A stretch of 64,000 nt of DNA from Aspidapion aeneum (lineage: Eukaryota > Arthropoda > Insecta > Coleoptera > Brentidae): the NCBI GenBank assembly GCA_963576565.1, contig OY755045.1, positions 8,865,977 through 8,929,976 on the forward strand. The letters are read 5' to 3'. Within the stretch, counting starts at the first letter, position 1; every line of letters starts with the position of its first letter. A program made the translations under genes and the position numbers. Below the pieces are notes generated by a model. It had not been told where the DNA came from, did no database searches, and saw nothing but the letters and a program-made list of their open reading frames with translations. Positions 44,636 through 55,499 of the stretch are shown here, one piece after another.

Positions 44636-44945
44636 TAGAATTTAACGAAAAACTTGAAATTTTTATTAAATAATTATTTTAAACAAGTGTTCCCCCTTGG
44701 GAAGCTATTCCGTAACCGCCTCTGTGCAGAGCTGCATATATTTATGCATCGTTGAAAGCACAAAATACTGCTCATCCTGCATTTTGGTTTTTATTGTTTT
44801 TAAGTATTTGTTTCCTACAATTTTGTGAGGCGAGCTTTAACATTGAAATTCCTAGGAAATATGCAAAAATTATATACTGCGTATTTAACTAAAAGGAGTA
44901 ACTTCTAAGTAGTACACTACAATTTAACTGTTAAGTTAAAAAAAA
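44636..44945. other. Unassigned spacer
   Basis: Nothing recognised. Confidence 0.4.
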
Positions 44946-45241
44946 CACCCAACTGCTAAATTTACTTGTAAGTACTAGTCACAGTTGAGTACAAAATTGA
45001 TAGGTATACCTATAATGTACGACATGCGTCAACTTTTAGTTTTGATGCCCAAAGCGCACTTACGAAATTATACAAAGCCTTTTTCCTCGAGGTTACTAGT
45101 CACTCATTTAAGTTACTCGAAATGACGTCACGGTTACTCGGAGTAACCGCTGTATGACGTCAGACAGTCAGCTGTGGATGACATTTCCAATTGTTTGTTT
45201 TTGTTTTTATCAGCAATTTCCGGAAATGCAGAAAATAATTC

Positions 45242-45355
45242 GTTGTTTCCACCAATGCATGCCCACCCCGATTCAAAAAACGTATCACGGGCCATGGATT
45301 TGCACCAGTCTTAAATGCAGCGTTACCTGATGCGTTTTTTGAATCGGGGTGGAAA
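45242..45355. repeat. Hairpin insertion inside element G
   Basis: TTTCCACC, then CACCCCGATTCAAAAAACGT and ATCA, are mirrored by TGATGCGTTTTTTGAATCGG and GGTGGAAAC. The block is absent from G copy 1. Confidence 0.7.
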
Positions 45356-45513
45356 CAGAGTGCTCCTTTGGTATTCTGTGGTAAGGCCGCAGTACCACAG
45401 AACACCAAAGGCCGTACATTTTAACATTTTAAAACTAGTTGCAGTTGAATTGATATAGTACCAACTTCAAGGGATGTGCTTCATTTTCTACCGTTACCAA
45501 ACATAATTCGTTG

Positions 45514-45516
<3 letters not shown>

Positions 45517-45589
<73 letters not shown>
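45517..45589. repeat. (AT)n microsatellite
   Basis: About 36 uninterrupted AT units inside element G copy 2. They are absent at the corresponding place in copy 1. Tyr/Ile-repeat frames across it are artefacts. Confidence 0.95.
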
Positions 45590-45592
<3 letters not shown>

Positions 45593-45870
45593 CAAACATT
45601 TTGAAAAGCAAAACAAAAAAAAACGATCTTAACCTCAAAATATTTCAGCAACCACGTCTGCTAGGCTGGTTACACTGTGTGGTTACTCGTGACGTCATAG
45701 TTAGTGTTACTCAGCGAAGAAAAACAGAAAACGAGTAACCAGGTTACCTGGTAACTTGTAGTTACTGCGAAGAAAAAGGCTTACAGTTTTGTATTTTCAT
45801 GAATCAGGTTATTGGGTAATTTTGTACCCAACTGCGACTAGTAGTTACAAGAAAATTTTGCAGTTGGGTG

Positions 45871-46014
45871 TTTTTTTTATTAATTTTTTTTTTATTTACA
45901 ACTTTTAGGTTTAATTCTTATTCAGCCTTATAAAAAGCATTATGCATTTACAATTCATTTAGCTTTACCCAAAAAGTACGTGTAGATTTTCTACGGACGC
46001 GAACAGTGTTACCT
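45871..46014. repeat. Fragment related to repeat E
   Basis: ACAACTTTTAGGTTTAATTC and TTATTCAGCCTTATAAAAAG match the complement of 26690-26725. Confidence 0.6.
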
Positions 46015-46475
46015 TCCATTGAGTGATGGCGGGGGAGGAGAGAGGGAGGAGGGAACTAGTAAAATGTTGTTGAAAAAAATCTTAAAGCGTGTGCCGAAAG
46101 AATTTTTGAAATCGCTCTAAATTCGTGAAAGGTATAGCTACAACTATTACTAATAAGGAGGGTGGGGAGAAGAGAGGGAGAGGAAGGGGGAAAGTAGTAA
46201 AATGATCTTGAAAAAAAAATCTTAAAACGTGTGCAGAAGGAATTTTTGAAGTCGTTTTATATTTGTAAAAGGTATAGCTACAACTATTACTAATAAGGGG
46301 GAAGGGGAGAAGAGAGGGAGGGGGAAACTAGTAAAATGATGTTAGATAAAAGTCTTCAAGCGTGTGCAGAAAGAACTTTTGAAATCGCTTTATATTTGTG
46401 AAAGTTATAGCTATAACTATTACTAATTTAACGATGCAGAAAGAATTTTTGAAATCGCTCTATATTTGATAAAAT
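46015..46475 (+). repeat. Purine-rich minisatellite X (~135-bp units)
   Basis: Three units share GGGGAGAAGAGAGGGAG, ACTAGTAAAATGATsTTG, GTGTGCAGAAGGAATTTTTG and GGTATAGCTACAACTATTAC, with the ACTAGTAAAATG phrase near 46055, 46194 and 46327. The array ends directly against the Penelope-like coding region. Confidence 0.8.
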
Positions 46476-46488
46476 TATGCGAATATGG

Positions 46489-47534
46489 TTTTTGAATAGG
46501 GTGGAAGAAAAAGCCATTAAGGATATCAACAAGGACGAAAACATTCTGATACTGCCTGCCGACAAGGGAAACGCCACTGTAGTATTGAACAGGGATGACT
46601 ACAACAGAAAGATGGTCGATCTTTTAGAACCCTCAACATACAAGAAGCTAAAAAGAGATCTTACACAACCCGCAATTAAAAAAGTGAATCACTTAATTAA
46701 GATTTCTTCATTGGAGGACCCAGTCAAGAAGATGCTATGCCAAAGTGAAGCCCTGACTCCGAGATTGTATGGACTACCAAAAATCCACAAAAACGATGTG
46801 CCTCTTCGTTCCATTGTCAGTACTATAGGCTCACCAACATACAAACTTGCGAAACATCTTGCTTCCCTCTTGCAACCCCACATCGGACTAACGGATTCGT
46901 ATGTAAGAGACTCCACTCACTTTATTGAGAAGATCAAAAACATCGTCATGGACGAGAAAGACATCTTAGTTAGCTTTGATGTTGTGTCTTTGTTCACGAA
47001 GGTACCTTTGGCCGAGGCAATGAGGGAAGTGGAACACATTTTTCCGAAGGACATCACCGACCTGTTTAAAATCTGCCTAACGACATCATATTTCACCTTC
47101 AATGAACAAATTTATGAACAGATCGATGGAGTATCAATGGGTAGCCCTTTATCGCCAGTGATTGCGAACTTTTTCATGGAGAAACTAGAAGCGAAGGCGT
47201 TGAATAATGCCCCTCATAAACCCAAAGTCTGGTTTTGATATGTAGATGACACTTTAGTCGTTTGGCCTTACGGTAGAGACAGCCTTAATGAATTTCTCAA
47301 CCACATTAACAGCATACACCCCAGTATACAATTTACAATGGAAACAGAGAACAACAGAGAATTAGCATTCCTTGACGTACTAGTAACGAGGAAAGAGGGA
47401 CGACTAGGACATACCGTATACAGAAAACCTACTCACACAGACCGCTACCTAAACAACACATCTAACCACCACCCGTGCCAACGAAAAGGGGTAATAAGAA
47501 CATTGGTAGAGAGTGCAAGCAGGGAGGACTACAA
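46489..47534 (+). pseudogene. Penelope-like element reverse transcriptase
   Basis: Long conserved coding: ILPADKGNATVVLNRDDYN, then SEALTPRLYGLPKIHK, PLRSIVSTIGSPTYKLAKHL, ILVSFDVVSLFTKVPL (first catalytic Asp in SFDVVSLF), GVSMGSPLSPVIANFFMEKL and YVDDTLVVWPYG (catalytic YVDD at 47239-47250). The end reads ELAFLDVLVTRKEG, YRKPTHTDRYLNNTSNHHPC and RKGVIRTLVESASR. These are Penelope-type RT motifs in order. A TGA at 47236-47238 replaces the residue just before YVDD. No GIY-YIG endonuclease is seen downstream, so the element is 3'-truncated. Apart from that stop, about 1 kb is open, suggesting fairly recent decay. Confidence 0.9.
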
Positions 47535-47624
47535 AGTAACTACAGCAAATAAGAGGACATTTGCAATGGGTAATCAAAGGAATTTCAATAAAATCGTCTG
47601 AAATTTAGATAATTTGTATTCCTT

Positions 47625-47810
47625 AAAATCTACATCATGTGACAAAATAGCGTCTGAAGACCGCCATGTTGATTCCTGTTTAAAAAAATATAGCCTATAG
47701 CACCTTTGAAATCAGTAGCAATTTAACGATACCTTTTTTGTCAAAATCGGTTCAGCCGTACAACAATCGGAAAACATTACACTTCCTTTCGTTGTGCTGC
47801 AGTTGGGTAA
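47625..47810 (-). repeat. Repeat family E, copy 2
   Basis: The complement carries GCAGCACAACGAAAGGAAGT, GGCTGAACCGATTTTGACAA and GGCGGTCTTCAGACGCTATT, matching 26513-26690. Confidence 0.7.
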
Positions 47811-48016
47811 GAAAAAACCTGAAAAACCCGCCAACTTAGATTTATGACTTCACACAAGCCCTCCTACTCAAGTTGGAGGCAAACACGCGGTGACTTACAA
47901 TTGTGTGATTTTTTTAAACTACCCCATCGATCTGGGGTAGCTTAAAAAAATCTTCCACTACTATCCCACGGGATCCCATACTCCACCCAACTATATCGAC
48001 GTAACAATTAAAGTAA
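47811..48016. other. Short spacer with hairpin
   Basis: AAACTACCCCATCGATCTGG followed by GGTAGCTT forms a perfect small hairpin at 47920-47945. Nothing else was recognised. Confidence 0.5.
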
Positions 48017-49067
48017 ACGATCTTTTGCTTAGGTATGAATTCCGATCTGCTTTACGTCGATTTGCAGAAGGCATATGATAGTATACCACTAAATCTACTT
48101 TGGAAAGCGTTGAAAAACACAAACATAAGCGTACAACTAATTAAGGCCATCAAAGAGTTATACCGCAATAGTAAGGCAAAAGTTAAAATAAAAGCAAAAC
48201 TAACCAAAGGCTTTTAAGTAAATAAAGGTCTTAAACAAGATTGCTGTCTCTCGCCTACGCTCTTCAAAATATACTTGGAACAAGTCCTTAAAGTATGGAA
48301 GAGAAAATGCCAAAACATGGAAATTCCGTTGGACGAAACCACCTTGTATACTTTATGTTTCGCCGATGATCAGATAGTAGCGGCTTAGGATTATGACGAC
48401 CTCGAACATATGACACAAAAACTAATAGAAGAGTACAATAAGTGGGGACTAGAGGTTAATCTCAATAAGACAGAGTATATGTGTATCGGTGGAATGAAAC
48501 AGGATCTAATCTTAAATACCGGGCAGCGAATTCAGTCCTGTGATGAGTATAAATACTTTAAAAATTACAGCTGACGGAACATTAGACAAAGCTATTAAAG
48601 ATCGAAACGTACAAGGAAGAAAAGCAATAACTTTATTAAATGGAATAATTTGGGACCAAAGTATATCAAAACATAACAAAAAGCTTATATATAACACCAT
48701 TGACGCTCAGAAGTAGGGCCAATCAAGGATAGAACAGAAAAAATGCTTTCCGCTACGGAGATAGACTATTAAAGAAGAGTAGCAGGGAAATCAAAAAGAG
48801 AACTTATGACAGTACTTTAGTGGAACAAAACGACTAGTGTGGTACGGACATGTACAAAGAATGAATGATGCAAGACTACGTAAACAAATACTACAATGGA
48901 AACCAACTGGCCGAAGAAAACGAGGACGGCCAAGGAGAAGTTGGAGAGAAGGAATAGATAGTGAAATAAGAATAAGAGGCCTAGATGATGAATTATGGGC
49001 AAACAGAAACGAGTGGAGATTGGGTATCGGAAGACGTAGAACGTTGTGAAACCGATAAATATATATG
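48017..49067 (+). mobile_element. LINE family A, RT to 3' end
   Basis: Starts with SDLLYVDLQKAYDSIPLNLL (first catalytic Asp of the RT palm), then ALKNTNISVQLIKAIKELYR, GLKQDCCLSPTLFKIYLEQV, TLYTLCFADDQIVAA (FADD), LIEEYNKWGLEVNLNKTEYM, LDKAIKDRNVQGRKAIT, and the tail GHVQRMNDARLRKQILQWKP and GRRKRGRPRRSWREG. Stops and frameshifts separate the pieces, for example at 48228-48230, 48388-48390 and about 48558. The 3' end shows only the start of the AT tail (ATAAATATATATG). It is truncated upstream of the fingers. Confidence 0.85.
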
Positions 49068-49409
49068 AATTCCGATTAATATAATAGTCTAATTAAACCC
49101 GAACAAAAAAAAAGTCCCCTCAATTTTTTTAATTAAAAACATTTATCCCTTTTGCAAACAACCAACTTAACTTTTAATTAACAGCGAAAAAAAATGGCGA
49201 TTTCGTGTCCCATAAATAAAGATGGCCGCGAGCAGATATCACTCCCGTTCCCTATAGCCGAATCAATTAAAAAAGATTGTTTAAAATAAAAGGGCTAGTT
49301 AGAGTTTCGCGGTTCTGTGTTTAAACCTTGTGGAATCGCAGCCAATTTATCTAAAGAAACCAATGAGACACACGGTACTAACTAACTAATACAAGTACTA
49401 TCATTCCAT
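49068..49409. other. Unassigned stretch
   Basis: Nothing recognised. Confidence 0.4.
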
Positions 49410-51430
49410 TCTATTTATCTATCTATGTTTTTAGCCTTCTTCGACCCTTCTTTCTTCTCTCGCCGTGCTCATCCATCTAGTTCCCGCATGTTTCTTCAAA
49501 TTGTCTGCGCATCTCATTTGGGGTCTTCCCCTACCTCTTTTATTTTCCCAAGGTCTCCACTCTACAATACATTGTTCCATCCATCGTTTTTCTGTCTGAT
49601 ATTATGACCGGTAAATTCCTATTTTAATTTTGCTACCTCTCCTCTGACATCCCTTTCTTTTGTTTTATTTTTTGTCTTTCCATTGATCTTTGGGCTTTTA
49701 TTTCCTTATTCATGTTTGATTATGTAAATGCCCAGGTCTGGGTTTTTTACTAATTTATTTAGCCTAATTTCCCGAATGCTGCCCAGGCCAATCTTACTAG
49801 TCTTTTGATTTCAGCTATTTGGTTTTGTTGTTTTAGTTTAATAATAATGTATTCCTCTACTTTAAATCTATAAATCAATTTTTTCTTGGTTTATTCTGAT
49901 CGTGTTTTACTGCAGTTCATACTGAAGCCCATATTTTTAGCTGCTGTATCCAGTTCATCCAACATTTTTATCAGTTCTATTTTCTAATCTGTTATTAAGG
50001 CGATACCGTCAGTATTTTTTTTTACGGGTATGCGCACTCGCAAGGAGATCCCTATCACGCTCGAGGAGCGGCAAGTGTGCGAAAATGTTGGTGTGTGTTG
50101 GTTTTGAAACGGTTCAGGTTGTAACCTGCAGGGAAAACTGTCGCAGGGAGTTTATTCCACAGCGATGCTGTTCTCCAGAGATATGAATTCTGATATAATG
50201 AGGTTCTTGGTGCCTCTATTTTAACAATAAATTGATGGTTACCGTCTGTTTGACGTGTTCGCCTAGTAGGTGCTACTCCCGGGGGGATCATACGTGCCAA
50301 CTCTTCAGAGCATTTTCCGTGATAATACCTGTAGAAGAGAGATAGATCGCCCACAGTTCTTCGATGTTCGAGACTATCCAAGCTACGGGTAAGTGCGGGG
50401 TCATTGATCAGCTTGATAGCTCGTTTTTGCACGGTGTTCAAAAGCATTAAGGTATGTTTGGGTGCCGCACTCCATATATGTGAGCAGTACTCCATAGTCG
50501 GTCGAATCTGGGCTTTGTAGAGTGTCAGCAGTTGGCTTGGTGTATACAGATGTCTTGTACGAAATAGCACCCCAAGCTTTTGGGACGCTCTTTTAGCTAT
50601 ATCTGCTACGTGACTGTGCCAAGACATGTTGGTCTCTGCAGTGACTCCTAAGATGTTCAACTGGCTCTGCAATGCGACAGCACTTCCAGATAGCATCATG
50701 TTTGGCTCACCGGTGCTGGTCTTTTTTGAAAACAGGGCTGCTTGGGTTTTCTGCGCGTTGAACTGTACAAGGTTTTTGTTGCCCCAGTCCTCTATTATCT
50801 CCAAGTCGTTATTTATCTGTGATATTTCAGTTAGTCTAAGGTAATGGAATTCACGTGCGGAGAGACATGTGGGTGGTATGACTGAGGAGACTACATTGCC
50901 ATCATCTGCAAAGCAATAAAGTGGATTTACTGTTTTATCTATGAGGTCATTTATGTAAATCAGAAAAAGTGTTGGCGAAAGGATTGCTCCCTGTGGCACA
51001 CCAGCATTTATTTGGTAAGAGTTGGAGTTCCGGCCATCCAGTGCAACATAAATGGTATATCTTATGTAGTTCAAGTATTCTCTTCTTATGCGGATTGCCT
51101 TGGTTTCTTCGTAGATTTTGATTGATGCTGTTGCTTCGCTATATATATTGGCTATTAAGTCTGTGTATCTGTGAGATGCTTTTACTGCCCAGTGCTCAAT
51201 GCTATCGAAAGCTTTTTCAACGCCTATAAACGCAAAATATAGTTAACTATTTTATTCGTTTGCTTGTTCTATTAGGATTTTTATGGTTAATGGGTTGTCA
51301 ACTGTACTGAAGCCTGCTTGATCTTTTAATTGATATCCGCCAAATTTTGTTGTTAGTCTATCTGTTAATGTTTTCGTAAAACTGCTCTATCGCTTTTCTT
51401 GTGTAGAACAATGATTCTTCTTTCTAGTTG
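49410..51430 (-). mobile_element. LINE family B copy, split by a CR1/L2-like LINE
   Basis: 49410-50010 (minus strand) holds the family-B 3' tail, with WRPWENKRGRGRPQMRCAD-like and GTRWMSTA-like pieces, AWAAFGKLG and a YSMNCSKT-like block. 51055-51430 holds the upstream RT: QAGFSTVDNPLTIKILIEQ, VEKAFDSIEHWAVKA and ATASIKIYEETKAIRIRREY. Both parts join in the uninterrupted copy at 53585-53968 across LRYADDIVLI, so the CR1-like piece landed within or next to the catalytic YADD. Confidence 0.8.
50012..51054 (-). mobile_element. CR1/L2-like LINE, 5'-truncated ORF2
   Basis: An open frame of 339 residues (50055-51074) encodes the RT palm to C-terminus: INAGVPQGAILSPTLFLIYI (residues 22-41), CFADDGNVV (catalytic ADD at 56-58), EDWGNKNLVQFNAQKTQ, LGVTAETNMSWHSHVADIAK, RTRHLYTPSQLLTLYKAQIR, PTMEYCSHIWSAAPKHTLML, RAIKLINDPALTRSLDSLEH, and WNKLPATVFPAGYNLNRFKT. 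This domain order is typical of CR1/L2-type or related insect LINEs. The clade is not certain. The first seven residues (MNYIRYT) come from the interrupted LINE B, so the open frame is chimeric. An A-run at 50018-50026 marks the 3' end. The frame has no internal stop, so the insertion is fairly young. Confidence 0.85.
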
Positions 51431-52355
51431 TTTGGGATTATTATATTGTTATATCATTCCATTATAGCATTATGCACTCAAACCAAACCAAACCAAGGAA
51501 GGTGTCCTTTTTGTGCTTAAGTAATTTTAAATTTAAGTTTGTTGATTAAAATTTAGACTTTTTACACAAATATACTTTTTGTAGGTGGTTGTACTTTTGT
51601 TGTGTGAATTTCCTGCTGTATCTTCTTAGACCTTGGGACAGTGTATCGGAAGAAGCGAAAATAAAAGAAGAATCGATAAAAATAAAAGCAACAAGATAAA
51701 GAAAAAATACGGTTAAACCAATAACATGGTCCAAGAGGTCTTGTTATAGGATGCTCTACAAGGTGATCTATACATAAACACAAATTGCTAAATAATAAAA
51801 CAAAAATAAGAGGGTTTAGATATGTATCCCTGAGGCACACCCCTAACACGAATTGATTTTTTAAACCTTCTTTTGGTTCTAATTGGTTTTAAAATTATCC
51901 ACATTTTAACGATACAAAGAGTTTGGTATGGACCCTTGAGGCATACTCTGAAAAACTATCAAAGCTTAGAAAATGAGGATCAAAATGAATAAAGAAAACC
52001 TAAATGCCACAAATAAGCGACCCAAATTCATGATTGGATTTAGTATAGACCCCTGAGGTATTCCCTATTCTAGACATCACAATACTTAAAAAGAATAAGC
52101 TGTGAGAGAACAGAGAGCACCACAGAGACAGGGACATCATAAAGACAGAAAGAGATGAGGGAAGACCCTGGAGTAAAGCAGAAAAGGTCAATGAAGCAAT
52201 AGAAGTTTTGATTGCCAACACTGCAGGAGGGTCAGTTGTAGTCCTAGAAATGTGTCGACATACATAGAAGAACAATGAGGACTTCAAAGACTGTGATTCA
52301 GACATCTTTGAGGCAGAGTTTAATGAGAATAAGGCCTGGGATGAACCACAAGGTA
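51431..52355. other. Unassigned stretch with three RT-like PQGS phrases
   Basis: On the minus strand, phrases TGCCTCAGGGATACATATCT (near 51835), TGCCTCAAGGGTCCATACCA (near 51940) and TACCTCAGGGGTCTATACTA (near 52055) each resemble the codons for GVPQGS-x-L at the RT turn, and two are followed by plausible RT-like residues (LIFVLLFSNLC). No continuous protein was recognised. Confidence 0.4.
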
Positions 52356-53257
52356 AATAAAGGTCTTAAACAAGGTTGCTGTATCTCGCCTACGCTCTTC
52401 AATATATACTTGGAACAAGTCCTTAAATTATGGAAGAGAAAATGCCAAAACATGGGAATTCCGTTGGACGAAACCACCTTGTATACTTTATGTTTCGCCG
52501 ATGATCAGATAGTAGTGGCTCAGGATTATGACGACCTCGAATATATGACACGAAAACTAATAGAAGAGTACAATAAGTGGGGACTAGAGGTTAATCTCAA
52601 TAAGACAGAGTATATGTGTATCTGTGGAATAAAACAGGATCTAATCTTAAATACCGGGCAGCAAATTCAGTCCTGTGATGAGTATAAATAATTAGGTCTG
52701 AAAATTACAGCTGACGGAACACTAGACAAAGCTATAAAAGATCGAAACGTACAAGGAAGAAAATCAATAACTTTATTAAATGGAATAATTTGGGACCAAA
52801 GTATATCAAAACATAACAAAAAGCTTATATATAACACCATTGTAAAAAGTATTATTACATACGGCTCAGAAGTATGGCCAATCAAGGATAGAACTGAAAA
52901 AATGCTTTCCGCTACGGAGATGGACTATTGGAGAAGAGCAGCAGGGAAATCAAAAAGAGAAAGAGTTACAAATCAAAGAATAAGAGAAATTACTTACTTT
53001 AGTGGATGATATAAGAACAAAACAACTAGTGTGGTACGGACATGTACAAAGAATGAATGATGAAAGACTACCTAAACAAATACTACAATGGAAACCAACT
53101 GGCCGAAGAAAACGAGGACGGCCAAGGAGAAGCTGGAGAGAAGGAATAGACAGTGAAATAAGAATAAGACGCCTAGATGATGAATTATGGGCAAACAGAA
53201 ACGAGTGGAGATTGGGTATCGGAAGACGTAGAACGTTGTGAAACCGATAAATATATA
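52356..53257 (+). mobile_element. LINE family A, RT to 3' end
   Basis: Reads VNKGLKQGCCISPTLFNIYL, KCQNMGIPLDETTLYTLCF with ADDQIVVAQDYDDLEYMTRK (catalytic FADD) and LIEEYNKWGLEVNLNKTEYM, then LKITADGTLDKAIKDRN, IYNTIVKSIITYGSEVWPIK, KMLSATEMDYWRRAAGKS, RTKQLVWYGHVQRMNDERLP and the GRRKRGRPRRSWREGID tail. A TAA at 52688-52690 replaces Tyr, and frameshifts occur later. This is the least decayed family-A copy. It ends ATAAATATATAC at 53257. Confidence 0.85.
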
Positions 53258-53584
53258 CAAACCACAAAGAACCACCTTGTATAGTAAAATGGTAAACCAC
53301 GCTAAGCCAGGTCGTGCCATTGGTACCAACAGAACACGACACAACCGAACCAGTAATCCATTGAAGATGCCAACCGTAGATAGTACCCGTTGCGTTGGCT
53401 GGTCGTTATTCGAAACTGATGCGACAGTATAAACAAGCACGACACACCACGGTACTACTCGCTTCGCCGTTGGAACCAACCGCCACTCGTTTATTTTCAA
53501 CAAGCTATGCTTTCAAGAAGGAACAATCTTTAATGTTAGTGTTTTCTAAGACATCATAGATAACGCGTTCATCTATCTATTTAG
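53258..53584. other. Unassigned stretch
   Basis: Slightly GC-richer than its surroundings, but no similarity was recognised on either strand. Confidence 0.4.
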
Positions 53585-53968
53585 CTTTCTTCAATCCATC
53601 TTTGAAAATAGGCCTCCCCCAATATCTTCCACTCTTGTTTGTCAACATTACTCGTCTCTCAATTTCAGCTGTTTGGTTTTCTTTTTTAGTTTGATAATTT
53701 ATCCCAGATATATATTCTTCTACTTATTCTATTTTTTCTTGGTTTATTCTGATCATGATATCTTGATCTGTGTTTGTAATGATTTTAATTTTAGTGTAGT
53801 TCATACTCAACCCTATATTTTTTGCTGGTGTATCTAGTTCTTCCAGCATTTTTATCAGTTCTTCTTTCTTATCTATTATTAAGACGATATCGTCAGCATA
53901 TCTTAGGTGGTTCAAGTATTGTACGCTTACAATGATGCCTATTTCTTCCCAATCTAAATTTTTAACAT
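53585..53968 (-). mobile_element. LINE family B fragment with YADD box
   Basis: The minus frame 53724-53915 reads LRYADDIVLIIDKKEELIKM, LEELDTPAKNIGLSMNYTKI and NTDQDIMIRINQEKIE. It carries the catalytic YADD and is the best guide to the uninterrupted family-B sequence at the CR1-like insertion site. It is cut off before the AWAAFGKL region and joined to a 3' fragment near 53600. Confidence 0.8.
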
Positions 53969-53989
53969 TTGCTTATATTTAGCAAGATT

Positions 53990-54140
53990 CTCAGAAATCT
54001 TGGACCCCATAGCTCTCATATCAATTATAGCCGGTCATTGCAGTTTAAGGTGTTTGATGATCTGACAAGCGAAGAGGATGTGTTCCACTATCTTGTCATT
54101 TTGTTTCATTCCATTAACGAAGAGTCTTGTATAATTTTCA
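53990..54140 (-). pseudogene. LINE ORF2 C-terminal zinc-knuckle remnant (I/R1-like)
   Basis: The minus strand reads VNGMKQNDKIVEHILFACQI. 'EHILF-C' after a cysteine-containing lead is the C-terminal C-C-H-C region of I/R1-type LINE ORF2. Only one Cys and the His remain. Low certainty. Confidence 0.4.
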
Positions 54141-54734
54141 GTCAGAATCTTGCTAATGAACAAAATTCAGACCCGTTCAGAGTTGCTCTTGATTGAGTCA
54201 ATCCTCCAGAGAGAGAGATCATCCGGTGTACATGAATATCATCCACAGTTAGAAGAAGAGCTGGGCGTCAATTTTTTTGTTGCCATCCTTTTTAAAGTGT
54301 CCTTTCTTACAGCTGACCATACAGGTTTGAGCAAAGCCCTCGCCACAGCTATAGTGGTGGAAGTAATAGATACTGTTCTTTTTGAAGCTAGCCTTTACTC
54401 AGATTTTATATACGTATCCACTCTACACGATCATGTCCCACGACTTTTACTCCTATCTTCTCTGCAAAGGACCATGGCTCGATTAAAAACAAACGACAAC
54501 CGACCGTGTCGTGATTTCGTGGGCGAATTTCTTTTGTTTTTCCTTCATCGACGTTGACGACAGTCAAATGTTTTTTGTGCGGATGATCATTTTTGCATAG
54601 ATGACAGATATCGATGCAATTTTCGTGAGCTTATCGAGGGAGGTACTGATTCTTTAGTGGATAAATATATTTTGTGTTATCTTCCTCATCTAGTTTAAAT
54701 GTTCTTTTGTTTGCTTTTCTATCAAAATTTTCTA
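54141..54734. other. Unassigned stretch
   Basis: A 135-residue plus-strand frame (54150-54557) has no recognised similarity. The minus strand likewise gives only doubtful fragments. Confidence 0.35.
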
Positions 54735-55160
54735 AAGCCTACTTTTTTTTAACTTAAATTACTAGAGGAGTTAAATTTAAACTTAGGTTTTATTCAATAG
54801 ATCTCCCCGTTTTGCTTAAACTATAACAATTTCGTTGTGTTTATAGCTTTTGTTTTACATATTATATTTAGTTTACTAGCTTAAATGGCTTCAATCTTTT
54901 TAGTCTTTAGCACAGTATTGTCTAGAAGCTAAATTGCTTACACATGCACATGTCGACGGAGTCTATTTTCATGGCTTTTTGCATAGTTTTTTGTTATCTC
55001 TGCTACAGTTTCGATTTTTGGGTCCCGATATAGGTCACTAGTTCTGACGTATCAAGGTGCATTCAGAATATTTGAAATCTCTGTATAATACTATTATCTT
55101 TAGCACATACAACCCCATAGTAGAATTTCAGTCTATGTATATATGATTTATCTATTAAAA
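54735..55160 (-). mobile_element. Jockey LINE, 3' UTR and C-terminal stub
   Basis: Matches 12940-13340 (minus) through TAGTTTACTAGCTYAAA, TAGTCTT, GTATTGTCTAGAWGCTAAAT and TACAGTTTCGATTTTTRG. It is more diverged than the other two copies. Confidence 0.75.
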
Positions 55161-55499
55161 AACATTGATTTTCTCCAAGACTAAATACAAATAAAGAGCA
55201 ATATTAAACAATTTAAAAACTTCTTATAAATCAAATTGTTAATTACAAGTTTGTTACCTGAAAAAATTTCTTGACACTCCTGGTTTGGGCCAACAATAAA
55301 ATCAAAAAGAAGAAATTTAAACGGCCGTTGGTAACAAGTTAAACTGCGGCATGCTTATCTTATTAAATATCTTAATTGAAATACTCCAAGGTGTTGAATA
55401 AACAGAAGAACTGAAAAGGTAAAGAAAGAATACAAAATAAAAAGGAGAGAGTGTTAAAATAATAAGGACGAGAGATATGTTAGAAAAGATTGAGTTAAA
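55161..55499. other. Unassigned stretch
   Basis: Nothing recognised. Confidence 0.4.

Larger units (their letters stand above)
45075..45781. mobile_element. TIR element G, copy 2
   Basis: AAGCCTTTTTCCTCGAGGTT at the left and GCGAAGAAAAAGGCT at the right are inverted and flanked by TACA (45071-45074, 45782-45785). Comparison with the uninterrupted F copy confirms the insertion. Internally it resembles G copy 1 in reverse order, plus an AT microsatellite and a further hairpin insertion. Confidence 0.8.
44946..45870. mobile_element. MITE F, copy 2, interrupted by element G
   Basis: The left arm CAACTGCTAAATTTACTTGT through ACGAAATTATACA and the right arm TTTTGTATTTTCATGAATCA through TTTTGCAGTTGGG match copy 1 at 28819-29027. 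They are separated by element G copy 2. Confidence 0.8.

Noticed and set aside
45435..45738. Frames with long Tyr-Ile runs (also near 227-300)
   Set aside because: They cross (AT)n tracts. The surrounding sequence is TIR element or LINE tail.
53072..53503. A 143-residue minus-strand frame
   Set aside because: It is antisense to the LINE family A tail plus unrecognised sequence, with no family motifs.
54150..54557. A 135-residue plus-strand frame
   Set aside because: No recognisable domain. Neighbouring sequence is degraded LINE material, so I could not support a gene.
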